37,017 nucleotides of DNA from Flavobacterium succinicans (GTDB taxonomy: Bacteria > Bacteroidota > Bacteroidia > Flavobacteriales > Flavobacteriaceae): assembly GCF_001662485.1 (NCBI RefSeq), contig NZ_JMTM01000014.1, forward strand, positions 1 through 37,017, read 5' to 3'. The position numbers were made by a program, and so were the translations under genes. The notes below the pieces were generated by a model. The model was not told where the DNA came from. It was given only the letters and a program-made list of their open reading frames with translations, and searched no databases. Shown here piece by piece: positions 7,294 to 14,694 of this stretch. Positions within the stretch are counted from its first letter, which is position 1. Every line of letters starts with the position of its first letter.

Positions 7294-8610
7294 ATGAGTA
7301 CAGCAACTATGCCTTATGTGGCTTACAAAGTGAAAGACATTTCCTTAGCAGCTTGGGGAAGAAAAGAAATTGAATTAGCAGAAGCTGAAATGCCAGGTTT
7401 GATGGCGCTTCGTGCAGAATACAAAGACGAACAACCTTTGAAGGGCGCTCGTATTGCAGGATGTTTACACATGACAATTCAGACCGCAGTTTTGATTGAG
7501 ACTTTGATTGCGCTTGGAGCTGAAGTAACTTGGAGTTCTTGTAACATTTTTTCTACTCAAGATCAGGCTGCTGCTGCTATTGCTGCTGCTGGAATTCAGG
7601 TGTATGCTTGGAAAGGTCTTGACGAAGAATCGTTTGACTGGTGTATTGAGCAAACGTTGTTCTTTGGTGAAGATAGAAAACCATTGAATATGATTTTGGA
7701 TGACGGTGGAGATTTGACTAATATGGTTATCGATCGTTACCCAGAATTAGTTGCTGGAATTAAAGGATTATCTGAAGAAACTACTACTGGTGTTCACAGA
7801 TTATACGAAAGAGTAAAAGCGGGAACATTACCAATGCCAGCGATCAACGTAAACGACTCGGTTACTAAATCTAAATTTGATAACAAATACGGTTGTAAAG
7901 AATCTGCTGTTGATGCCGTTCGTCGTGCTACAGATATTATGTTGGCTGGAAAAAGAGTAATCGTTTGTGGCTACGGAGACGTAGGAAAAGGAACAGCTGC
8001 TTCTTTTAGAGGTGCTGGGTCTATTGTAACGGTTACTGAAATTGATCCAATTTGTGCTTTACAAGCTGCAATGGACGGTTATGAAGTTAAAAAATTAGAT
8101 ACTGTTGTTGGAAATGCTGACATCATCATCACTACAACTGGAAACAAAGACATTGTTTTGGGATCTCATTTTGAAAAAATGAAAGACAAAACTATCGTTT
8201 GTAACATCGGACACTTTGATAACGAAATTGATATGGCTTGGTTGAACAAAAACCACGGCGCTTCAAAAATCGAAATCAAACCACAAGTTGACAAATATAC
8301 TATCAACGGTAATGACATCATCATTTTAGCTGAAGGTCGTTTGGTAAACCTTGGTTGTGCTACAGGTCACCCAAGTTTTGTAATGAGTAACTCATTTACT
8401 AACCAAACTTTGGCTCAAATCGAATTGTGGAAAAACAGTGCTGCTTACAAAAATGAAGTGTATATGTTACCAAAGCATTTAGATGAAAAAGTAGCGATGT
8501 TGCACTTAGCTAAATTAGGTGTTGAATTAGAGACTTTACGTCAAGATCAAGCAGAATACATTGGTGTTGAAGTTCAAGGTCCATTTAAGCCTGAATATTA
8601 CAGATACTAA
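7294..8610 (+). CDS. ahcY: Adenosylhomocysteinase (S-adenosyl-L-homocysteine hydrolase)
   Basis: A 438-residue cytosolic enzyme that splits S-adenosylhomocysteine into adenosine and homocysteine, relieving product inhibition of methyltransferases. The bound-NAD site is GYGDVGKG starting at residue 226. Other recognisable blocks are [36 protein letters not shown] (substrate lysine and aspartate region) and the C-terminal end PFKPEYYRY, where the penultimate residues contact NAD of the partner subunit in the tetramer. Length and termini are normal. It is transcribed alone from a consensus promoter and is followed by heptad repeats and a hairpin. Confidence 0.97.
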   Translation: MSTATMPYVAYKVKDISLAAWGRKEIELAEAEMPGLMALRAEYKDEQPLKGARIAGCLHMTIQTAVLIETLIALGAEVTWSSCNIFSTQDQAAAAIAAAGIQVYAWKGLDEESFDWCIEQTLFFGEDRKPLNMILDDGGDLTNMVIDRYPELVAGIKGLSEETTTGVHRLYERVKAGTLPMPAINVNDSVTKSKFDNKYGCKESAVDAVRRATDIMLAGKRVIVCGYGDVGKGTAASFRGAGSIVTVTEIDPICALQAAMDGYEVKKLDTVVGNADIIITTTGNKDIVLGSHFEKMKDKTIVCNIGHFDNEIDMAWLNKNHGASKIEIKPQVDKYTINGNDIIILAEGRLVNLGCATGHPSFVMSNSFTNQTLAQIELWKNSAAYKNEVYMLPKHLDEKVAMLHLAKLGVELETLRQDQAEYIGVEVQGPFKPEYYRY

Positions 8611-8611
8611 T

Positions 8612-8653
8612 TTAGTAATTAGTCCTTAGTGATGAGTGACTAGTAACTAGTTA
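8612..8653. repeat. Degenerate heptad repeat, six units
   Basis: Six consecutive seven-base units follow the ahcY stop codon: TTAGTAA, TTAGTCC, TTAGTGA, TGAGTGA, CTAGTAA and CTAGTTA, with consensus YTAGTNN. The seven-base period is the same as that of the array in the receptor gene, but the sequence is different. Confidence 0.75.
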
Positions 8654-8662
8654 AAAGCAGAC

Positions 8663-8710
8663 AAACCCTTGCAGGAAACTGAAATATATTCAGTTGTACT
8701 GTAAGGGTTT
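8663..8710. terminator. Hairpin between convergent ahcY and the sigma operon, terminator-like
   Basis: AAACCCTTGCAG pairs with the CTGTAAGGGTTT block at the other end, with an inner helix ACTGAA/TTCAGT; about 48 bases in all. A pyrimidine-rich run (CTTGTTTTTG) follows on the plus strand. A sequence-related hairpin occurs at 10315-10352. It probably ends transcription from both sides. Confidence 0.7.
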
Positions 8711-8743
8711 CTTGTTTTTGGGCAAATTCAACAATAAAATAAT

Positions 8744-9148
8744 TTAAACTCCAATTCGTTTGTTAAAGTAATTTTTTAAATAACCAATTTGAATACAAAA
8801 CATAACTGTAGAAGCCACAATAGCATACATCGAAATTGTAGAAATTGTAAATCCTTTCAATAATCTACTATTGAATAACTTTTCGTAATTAATAAAATTC
8901 AACCAGCTTTCGGGTGTCGTTTCACCATAAATAGAAAGATAAATTGTCAACAAACAAGTAAATCCAAAAACAGCTATAAATATTGATTTTGGAATTAAAG
9001 GTTTATACAAAGTGACATCGCTCGTTTTTGTTACTACTACTTGAGCCATTACTTTTGAAGTAAAATCAATAGAAGGTGATTCTAAAGTTAGATCACTCAT
9101 CATTTTATCTACTAATTTTTCTAAGTCTTTATTTTCGCTTGCTTCCAT
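8744..9148 (-). CDS. Small membrane protein paired with ECF sigma factor, candidate anti-sigma or co-regulated partner
   Basis: A 134-residue protein with a charged N-terminal region of about 55 residues (EASENKDLEKLVDKMMSDL and on) and two membrane segments (SIFIAVFGFTCLLTIYLSIY, and a second at about residues 100-122). It follows the ECF sigma gene with a 20-base overlap, the usual position of an anti-sigma factor, but I see no zinc-binding HxxxCxxC motif. ATG at 9148 is chosen; an upstream in-frame TTG at 9157 would add three residues. I do not recognise the family. The role as anti-sigma is inferred only from position, topology and overlap. Confidence 0.8.
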   Translation of the reverse strand: MEASENKDLEKLVDKMMSDLTLESPSIDFTSKVMAQVVVTKTSDVTLYKPLIPKSIFIAVFGFTCLLTIYLSIYGETTPESWLNFINYEKLFNSRLLKGFTISTISMYAIVASTVMFCIQIGYLKNYFNKRIGV

Positions 9149-9719
9149 AACATTCAATTATTTCGGATTCTAAACGCATTTTTAAAATAGACGCAATTTT
9201 TTTTCTGCTTCTGTAAAGTTTCACTTTAACATTATTGGCAGTACAATCTATAATTTTTGAAATTTCTTCCAAAGATTGTTCTTCAAAATAAAACAAGATC
9301 AATAAAAAAGCCTCTTCGCTCGGCAACAAATGAATGCAATCCTGAATCATTTTATTTCGATCTCTTTCATCGATAGCATCCAAAACATTTTCTAAGTTTT
9401 CAATTTGTTTCTCAGAAAAATCATCTATCGGAATCGTATCCTGCACTCTTTTGTTCTTTTTGAGTTGATCTAAGCAAGTATTATAAGCTACTTTGTAAAT
9501 CCAAGTTGAAAATTTTGAATCCCCTTTAAAGTTGTTCAAGGATTTAAACACTTTTACAAAAGTATCCTGAGCTGCTTCCTCGGCCTCTTCCCTATTTTTA
9601 AGCATTTTCAAAGACAACGAAAAGACCAAATCCTTATACTGATCAACCAATACAGCAAATGCATTCGAGTCACCTCCGATGATTTTAGTAATATAGTATT
9701 GCTCGTTAAAACTGTTCAT
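9129..9719 (-). CDS. ECF-family RNA polymerase sigma factor
   Basis: A 196-residue sigma-70 family protein. Region 2 spans about residues 10-85: the 2.1-2.2 part is AFAVLVDQYKDLVFSLSLKM and the promoter-melting part is FKGDSKFSTWIYKVAYNTCL. Region 4 is at about 130-180, with QSLEEISKIIDCTANNVKVK as its helix-turn-helix. The frame is open upstream to 9782, but a clear ECF promoter (9730-9756) lies within that extension, so ATG at 9719 is the start. This would make the mRNA nearly leaderless. The gene overlaps the downstream membrane-protein gene. The promoter shared in mirror image with the divergent gene suggests autoregulation. Confidence 0.93.
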   Translation of the reverse strand: MNSFNEQYYITKIIGGDSNAFAVLVDQYKDLVFSLSLKMLKNREEAEEAAQDTFVKVFKSLNNFKGDSKFSTWIYKVAYNTCLDQLKKNKRVQDTIPIDDFSEKQIENLENVLDAIDERDRNKMIQDCIHLLPSEEAFLLILFYFEEQSLEEISKIIDCTANNVKVKLYRSRKKIASILKMRLESEIIECYGSKRK

Positions 9720-9729
9720 ATTTACATCA

Positions 9730-9756
9730 GACGACAAGTCATTACTATAGGTTACA
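9730..9756 (-). promoter_or_regulatory. ECF-type promoter of the sigma operon
   Basis: On the minus strand TGTAACC (9756-9750), 16 bases, then CGTC (9733-9730). This matches the general ECF form (AAC at -35, CGTC at -10). CGTC ends ten bases before the sigma start codon, so the message would have almost no leader. The -35 box is one arm of a 9-bp inverted repeat with the -35 box of the opposite promoter. Confidence 0.8.
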
Positions 9757-9788
9757 ATAAAACGCAAAAAATATTTTTTCAAAAAATG

Positions 9789-9815
9789 TGTAACCTAATC
9801 TTAAACAGCATCGTC
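9789..9815 (+). promoter_or_regulatory. ECF-type promoter of the divergent DUF6249-like gene
   Basis: TGTAACC at 9789-9795, 16 bases, CGTC at 9812-9815, identical in both boxes and in spacing to the promoter on the other strand. The transcript would begin around 9822 and give a leader of about 35 bases before the ATG at 9858. Confidence 0.8.
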
Positions 9816-9857
9816 ATAGCTAACAAATACATTAATCAATTTAAAAAAATAAAAATT

Positions 9858-10205
9858 ATGAACGCAGAAATTTTAATTCCAATCAGCTTGTTCTTAGCAA
9901 TTTTCGGTATTATTTACCTTTATCTATCAACAAGAAACAAAGAACGTTTGGCACTTATCGAAAAAGGTGTTGATGCAAGCATTTTTATGGGCAGAGACAA
10001 AAGCTCAACCTCATTTTCAAAAATAATACTTTTAAACTTAGCCTTATTACTTATGGGTATAGGCATAGGTGTTTTTATAGCATTGTTGCTTTCAACATAT
10101 ACCTCATTAAATGAAGGCGCATTGTATCCTGCAACTATTTTCACTATGGCTGGTGTCGCATTATTTATTGGTTTTACAATGACAAAAAAACTTGACCAAC
10201 AGTAA
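9858..10205 (+). CDS. Small membrane protein, DUF6249-like, probable sigma-factor target
   Basis: A 115-residue protein with three hydrophobic helices: EILIPISLFLAIFGIIYLYL at the N-terminus, ILLNLALLLMGIGIGVFIAL in the middle and PATIFTMAGVALFIGFTM near the C-terminus. Between helices one and two is the block NKERLALIEKGVD, seen in the DUF6249 family. Function is unknown. ATG at 9858 is chosen because upstream in-frame starts would place the ECF promoter inside the gene and add no conserved sequence. The shared promoter pattern ties it to the divergent ECF sigma factor. Confidence 0.85.
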   Translation: MNAEILIPISLFLAIFGIIYLYLSTRNKERLALIEKGVDASIFMGRDKSSTSFSKIILLNLALLLMGIGIGVFIALLLSTYTSLNEGALYPATIFTMAGVALFIGFTMTKKLDQQ

Positions 10206-10219
10206 ATTATCATTTCTAC

Positions 10220-10287
10220 TTTAGGATAGTATAATTATGAATATCTTATCTTCTGGACAACGTAACTTGTGAGTAAACTATCCTAAA
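10220..10287. repeat. Perfect 11-bp inverted repeat flanking 46 bases
   Basis: TTTAGGATAGT at 10220-10230 and ACTATCCTAAA at 10277-10287. There is no U-run after the second arm and no open frame inside. It could be a long stem-loop in the 3' untranslated region of the upstream gene or the ends of a small degenerate insertion. Confidence 0.6.
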
Positions 10288-10314
10288 ACATATATAGCAC
10301 AAAGAAACCCTCGC

Positions 10315-10352
10315 AGAAAACTGAACTAAATTCAGTTGTATTGTGAGGGTTT
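10315..10352 (+). terminator. Rho-independent terminator-like hairpin
   Basis: AAACCCTCGCA pairs with TGTGAGGGTTT, with an inner helix ACTGAA/TTCAGT, followed by TTTGGTTT. It is related in sequence and layout to the hairpin at 8663-8710, with paired T-A to C-G changes in the stem. It probably ends the transcript of the DUF6249-like gene. Confidence 0.75.
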
Positions 10353-10492
10353 TTGGTTTGATATAACTATTTAAACTCAAAATTTCTATTCATAGACAAG
10401 ATTGAATATTTTAAAGGAAAATTTTACCCCTTTTAATGTTTAAACTATAATATTTGTATTTTTATGATTAAAATAAACATGTCCATAAGTAA

Positions 10493-11098
10493 ATGAAAAA
10501 CTTTTTGTTTGTCACCTTATTATTATTCTTTGTTCAGATAATTTCAGCTCAGGGAACCGACCGAAGTGAGTACCAAGAACAACTATATACAGTAGCAATA
10601 AAGTCTTATAAAAATGGAGAAAATATAGAAGCAATTAAAACTTTTGCAATCATTCAGAATATTAATCCAAAAGCTGACATAAGCAAAAAAGCATCACAAA
10701 AGTCAGATTCTTTAAAAACTATTTTAAGAGATAACAAAATCAATTCATTGATTGGAAACTGGAAATGGATCCTAAAAGAAGGAAATTGGGCTATTAGAGA
10801 GGACAACCTAGGCGGAAAAATGATTACCATAACCAAAGATGAAATCCTTTTTTATGAAATTTATAGGACTTCAAAAAAATGGGACTTAATAAAAACTGAA
10901 AAAATAAAATTCTCTGATAATCCAGAATCCTACTCATTTACAGAGCTATTATATTCAAATAATGAAATTTGGGACTATAGTCATGACTCAAATACTGGAG
11001 AATTAGTAACTACTTATATTGGTGAAAAAATTGGAGATAATTATACTGAACTCGTATGTGGAAATCCAAAATTATACTATTTTAAATTACAAAACTAG
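10493..11098 (+). CDS. Secreted protein of unknown function with lipocalin-like C-terminal half
   Basis: A 201-residue protein with a signal peptide (MKNFLFVTLLLFFVQIISAQ). Residues 25-85 are helical and resemble one tetratricopeptide-like hairpin (YTVAIKSYKNGENIEAIKTF). Residues 85-201 look like beta strands and begin LIGNWKWILKEGNWAIREDN, the type of start found in lipocalin-like domains of Bacteroidetes secreted proteins. I do not recognise the family with certainty. It stands alone between a terminator and the patatin gene, about 200 bases from the latter. Base composition is more AT-rich than its neighbours. Confidence 0.8.
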   Translation: MKNFLFVTLLLFFVQIISAQGTDRSEYQEQLYTVAIKSYKNGENIEAIKTFAIIQNINPKADISKKASQKSDSLKTILRDNKINSLIGNWKWILKEGNWAIREDNLGGKMITITKDEILFYEIYRTSKKWDLIKTEKIKFSDNPESYSFTELLYSNNEIWDYSHDSNTGELVTTYIGEKIGDNYTELVCGNPKLYYFKLQN

Positions 11099-11302
11099 AA
11101 ATGTTAAAATAGTAAATAATATCAATAAGATACTAAACAAAAAAATCACTCTACACAAAAAACTGAAGTTAAACAGAAAGAACTCATCAACCATCAAGCA
11201 CTCAAAACTTTAACAAAAGAAGAACGTTTGTATCTTGTTCTAATTTAGTATTTTAGAAGGCATTAAAAAGAATGAGTTCGCTAACTTATTGGTCTCTAAA
11301 AT

Positions 11303-13672
11303 ATGAAACAAAAAAATGAGCACTTCCGATTCGATTTTTATACATTGAACAAGCTTACTCCCAAGTCGCATTGGCTATCTTTTTTCTTATTAATAGTATT
11401 ATTGGCAATGCCGCAACATTATTTTTCGCAGAATAAAAAGCCAAAAGTAGCTTTAGTACTCAGTGGTGGTGGCGCCAAAGGAATTGCGCATATTCCTGTG
11501 ATTCAGGCTTTAGATTCATTAGGGATAGTTCCTGATTTAGTAGTAGGAACAAGCATGGGAAGTATTGTTGGAGGATTATATGCTATGGGTTATTCTGGAG
11601 ACAGTATTGCCAAAATTGCGAATAGTGCTCAATGGGACGAATTGTTGGGGGGGAAGGTGTCTCTGAATAATGTTAGTGTAGAGGAAATGAGTGAATTCAG
11701 TCGTTATTTAATAGACATCGATGTAAAAAATTACAAACCTGTTATTAAATCTTCCTTGTTAAATGATCAAAATCTTAGAGAGTTTCTATCACTAATCACT
11801 TATCCCGCCTATAACATTTCTAATTTCGATAAATTGCCGATTCCGTATAGAGCAATGGCGACTGATATTTTGAACGGAAAAGCCGTTATACTTGATGAGG
11901 GTTCTATTGGGCTCGCGATGAGAGCGAGTATGTCTATTCCTGGTGTGTTCAAACCTGTGCCTTACCAAAATACTATCTTGGTAGATGGCGGAATGTTAGA
12001 TAATTTTCCAACAGATATTGCTAAAAACATGGGCGCAGACATTATTATTGGGAGCGATGTTGGTGATGATGAAGTAACTATTGAAAAACTAGAAAATCTC
12101 TCAACACTTATTTTTCAATCAGCCATGTTAACTAGTAATTTAAAGAACGAAAGTAACAAAAAACTTTGTGATATATTGTTTAGCCATTATCCCAATTTAA
12201 CTTACTCAACTGGCGATTTTGACGCGAGTAAAGAAATTTACAAAGAGGGCAAAATTGCTACCAAGCAAAATATGCAAGCCTTGAAGATGTTGGCTGAAAA
12301 ACTAAAAGCTTTTCCTGTAAAAAAACCGCAACTACCCACTATGGACCGAGAGTTTGTGTTGGATACTATTGTTTATAAGAATTTTAGTGATGCTAATCTT
12401 AAGTTGGTTGAAAAACGTTCTGGTATAAAATCAAATAACAAGTATACTATAGAAGACATAGCTGAAGGAGTTAGAAAAGCAATGGGAACCAATTTATTCA
12501 ATCAAATCAATTACACCACTTTTTCAAAAGACAACAAAACCCATCTACAACTCAATGCTTCTGAATACTATAAAAATCAAATTAAAGCCTCTTTGCATTT
12601 TGATACTTTTCGCGGTTTTGGAGCCATTATAAACTATACTGGAAGGAATTTACTAGGAGAGTCTTCCCGAGTTCTAATTACAGGCGATATTGCGCAACAA
12701 CCCAGAATCAGGCTCCAGTATCAAACTATTTTTGGTAAAGAAAAAAAATGGTGGTGGCGTTCAGAAGTGTATGGTCAACGCTTAACTCAGGATGTATATA
12801 TTCAACGAAAAAAAGCTGATAATATACAATACAATTCGCTTTGTTTTGATAATCAAATTAATAGAAATATAAATTCTTTAAAGAGTTATTTTGGATTTGG
12901 GCTAAACTATCATTATACACATTTGAAACCAAAAACAGATCCCGGCTTTAATACTGTATTTACTTTAAGTAGCTACTATCTAAATCAGGTAGAAATGAAT
13001 GTTCATTATTATACTGACAACTTAAACAAGGTGTTTTTTGCTTCGACGGGAAATAAATTACATGTAGAATTGTCTCGTTCTATACATCAAGATGTTGATA
13101 TAAACTATGCTAACAATTCTGCTCAAAATTTTAGCGGTAGCCTGAATCCTTTTACTAAATTCAATTTTAACTACGAAAATAGAATTCCAATAAAAAACAA
13201 AGTACTCATCATGGAAGCTAGTGCAGGATTTATGCTTGAAGATCAAATACAATCTCATCAGATTTCTGCTGCTCAGTTTGGGTATGCTTCTAAGTATTTC
13301 GTTGGGGGGTACACCTCAAATCCTTTGAAAAGCAGCGTAACATTTGCAGGTTTGCAAGAAAATGAACTTAATGTTAGTCAGTTTATAAAAGCAAACCTAA
13401 GCCTTCAAACTAATCTTACGTCTAAAGTGTATTTAATTCCGCATCTAGATTTAGCAAGCGTTGGCTTTAAAAGTTTTAATGATTTTAAAAGAAATTTTTA
13501 TGCTCCAAAAGGTAAATGGCAAGATCAAGATGCCACAAGTTTGCTATTGTCTGGCGGTGCTACCGTTTCATACAACACCTTTTTGGGGCCTATCATTTTC
13601 GACACTTCTTGGGTGAACAACAATAAGTTAAAATTGTTTTTTAGCATAGGACTATTATTCAATCCATCATAA
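11303..13672 (+). CDS. Patatin-like phospholipase with C-terminal outer-membrane beta-barrel
   Basis: A 789-residue protein. After a charged n-region and a hydrophobic signal (WLSFFLLIVLLAMPQHYFS), the patatin domain spans about residues 45-330: oxyanion loop SGGGAKG (54-60), nucleophile Ser84 in GTSMGS, and catalytic Asp228 in VDGGMLDNFP. A POTRA-like segment follows at about 345-410 (YKNFSDANLKLVEKRSGIKS), then a BamA/Omp85-type 16-strand barrel to the C-terminus. This is the layout of PlpD-type type Vd autotransporters, in which the barrel sits in the outer membrane and the lipase faces the periplasm or is exposed outside. All catalytic residues are present. Convergent with rpmA across a shared terminator. 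Confidence 0.93.
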   Translation: MKQKNEHFRFDFYTLNKLTPKSHWLSFFLLIVLLAMPQHYFSQNKKPKVALVLSGGGAKGIAHIPVIQALDSLGIVPDLVVGTSMGSIVGGLYAMGYSGDSIAKIANSAQWDELLGGKVSLNNVSVEEMSEFSRYLIDIDVKNYKPVIKSSLLNDQNLREFLSLITYPAYNISNFDKLPIPYRAMATDILNGKAVILDEGSIGLAMRASMSIPGVFKPVPYQNTILVDGGMLDNFPTDIAKNMGADIIIGSDVGDDEVTIEKLENLSTLIFQSAMLTSNLKNESNKKLCDILFSHYPNLTYSTGDFDASKEIYKEGKIATKQNMQALKMLAEKLKAFPVKKPQLPTMDREFVLDTIVYKNFSDANLKLVEKRSGIKSNNKYTIEDIAEGVRKAMGTNLFNQINYTTFSKDNKTHLQLNASEYYKNQIKASLHFDTFRGFGAIINYTGRNLLGESSRVLITGDIAQQPRIRLQYQTIFGKEKKWWWRSEVYGQRLTQDVYIQRKKADNIQYNSLCFDNQINRNINSLKSYFGFGLNYHYTHLKPKTDPGFNTVFTLSSYYLNQVEMNVHYYTDNLNKVFFASTGNKLHVELSRSIHQDVDINYANNSAQNFSGSLNPFTKFNFNYENRIPIKNKVLIMEASAGFMLEDQIQSHQISAAQFGYASKYFVGGYTSNPLKSSVTFAGLQENELNVSQFIKANLSLQTNLTSKVYLIPHLDLASVGFKSFNDFKRNFYAPKGKWQDQDATSLLLSGGATVSYNTFLGPIIFDTSWVNNNKLKLFFSIGLLFNPS

Positions 13673-13678
13673 AAAAGA

Positions 13679-13709
13679 AAAGCCTGTCAATTCTTGATTG
13701 ACAGGCTTT
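13679..13709. terminator. Bidirectional terminator between the patatin gene and rpmA
   Basis: AAAGCCTGTCAAT (13679-13691) pairs perfectly with ATTGACAGGCTTT (13697-13709) around a five-base loop. It lies between two convergent genes. The A-run upstream gives a U-run on the minus strand, so rpmA transcription is also served. Confidence 0.88.
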
Positions 13710-13731
13710 GTAATAATTATAATCCTATTGC

Positions 13732-13992
13732 TTATGCTTCAAATGGAAGTACAGAAACATATGATTTATTATCTTTTTTCTTTTGGAACTTTACAACTCC
13801 GTCTACTCTTGCGTGTAGGGTGTGATCTTTACTGATGTAAACATTTTCACCTGGATTGTGTTTAGAACCTCTTTGTCTTACGATGATGTTCCCAGCAATA
13901 GCAGCTTGACCACCAAAAATCTTTACGCCTAAACGTTTTGATTCTGATTCTCTACCATTCTTAGAACTACCGACACCTTTCTTGTGAGCCAT
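13732..13992 (-). CDS. rpmA: 50S ribosomal protein L27
   Basis: An 86-residue protein starting [20 protein letters not shown], the conserved N-terminus that reaches the peptidyl-transferase centre. The rest has the typical core [16 protein letters not shown] and [12 protein letters not shown]. There is no N-terminal extension, so no processing of the Firmicutes type is needed. It follows rplU by 24 bases, the usual L21-L27 operon. Confidence 0.98.
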   Translation of the reverse strand: MAHKKGVGSSKNGRESESKRLGVKIFGGQAAIAGNIIVRQRGSKHNPGENVYISKDHTLHARVDGVVKFQKKKDNKSYVSVLPFEA

Positions 13993-14016
13993 GACGTATT
14001 GGTTTTAATATTGTTA

Positions 14017-14445
14017 TTATTCTTTTGTATCTTCTTTTTTAGCTTTTGGAGCTTTTTTTACTTTAGGAGCTGGTGCTTCTTCAGTTGTAGCTTCAACAGC
14101 TGCTTTTTTTGGAGCTGCTTTTTTAGCGGTTCCACCTGCAGTAATACCTTCAATTACAATTTGAGTAAGATATTGTCTGTGACCATTTCTTTTTTTGTAT
14201 CCTTTTCTTCTTTTCTTTTTGAAAACGATAACTTTATCTCCTTTTAAGTGTTGTAACACTTTAGCTTCTACTGAAGCACCTTCTATAGCTGGGGCGCCTA
14301 AAGTTACATTTCCATTATCGTCTAATAAAAGAACTTTGTCAAAAGAAACTTTTGAACCTTCTTCATTAGCCAAACGGTGAACATAAACCTTTAAGTCTTT
14401 GCTTACTTTGAATTGTTGCCCTGCTATCTCTACGATTGCATACAT
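14017..14445 (-). CDS. rplU: 50S ribosomal protein L21 with Lys/Ala-rich tail
   Basis: A 142-residue protein. Residues 1-105 are the normal L21 fold (start MYAIVEIAGQQFKV, then FKKKRRKGYKKRNGHRQYLT). Residues 106-142 form a low-complexity Ala/Lys/Glu/Pro tail (KKAAPKKAAVEATTEEAPAP) of a kind common in Bacteroidetes L21 and absent from the E. coli protein. It is the first gene of the rplU-rpmA operon, with a perfect promoter upstream. Confidence 0.97.
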   Translation of the reverse strand: MYAIVEIAGQQFKVSKDLKVYVHRLANEEGSKVSFDKVLLLDDNGNVTLGAPAIEGASVEAKVLQHLKGDKVIVFKKKRRKGYKKRNGHRQYLTQIVIEGITAGGTAKKAAPKKAAVEATTEEAPAPKVKKAPKAKKEDTKE

Positions 14446-14475
14446 ACCAAATTGATTTATTGATTTTTAAGGTTG

Positions 14476-14505
14476 CAAATATACAACTAAAAATTAATCC
14501 TGCAA
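14476..14505 (-). promoter_or_regulatory. Bacteroidetes-type promoter for rplU-rpmA
   Basis: On the minus strand TTG (14505-14503), 19 bases, TATATTTG (14483-14476). It is an exact match to TTG-N19-TAnnTTTG, located 31 bases before the rplU start codon. Confidence 0.8.
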
Positions 14506-14694
14506 TCTATTGATAAAAAAATATTTACAGCCTTATTACTGACTGATTTTTAAGACTTTTGCTCTGTTTAAACTAATGTTAAAATCATGCAAAAACAAAA
14601 TTCTATTTACATGAACCCCTAAAATAAAGTACATTTGGTGTAACATTTTTTACAGAACCTGAACTAATGCAAAAACAAAACTTTTATAAACTTT

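Noticed and set aside
9720..9782. N-terminal extension of the sigma-factor frame by 21 codons
   Set aside because: It would include the ECF promoter within the coding region, and the added peptide is not conserved in sigma factors.
11019..11213. Plus-strand frame of 64 codons overlapping the end of the secreted-protein gene
   Set aside because: It is Lys/Asn/Ile-rich, as expected for translated AT-rich spacer, has no recognisable motif and overlaps a better gene.
14630..14637. TACATTTG as the -7 box for the M16 operon
   Set aside because: The match to TAnnTTTG is exact, but no TTG is found at 17-23 bases upstream, so I did not list it as a promoter.
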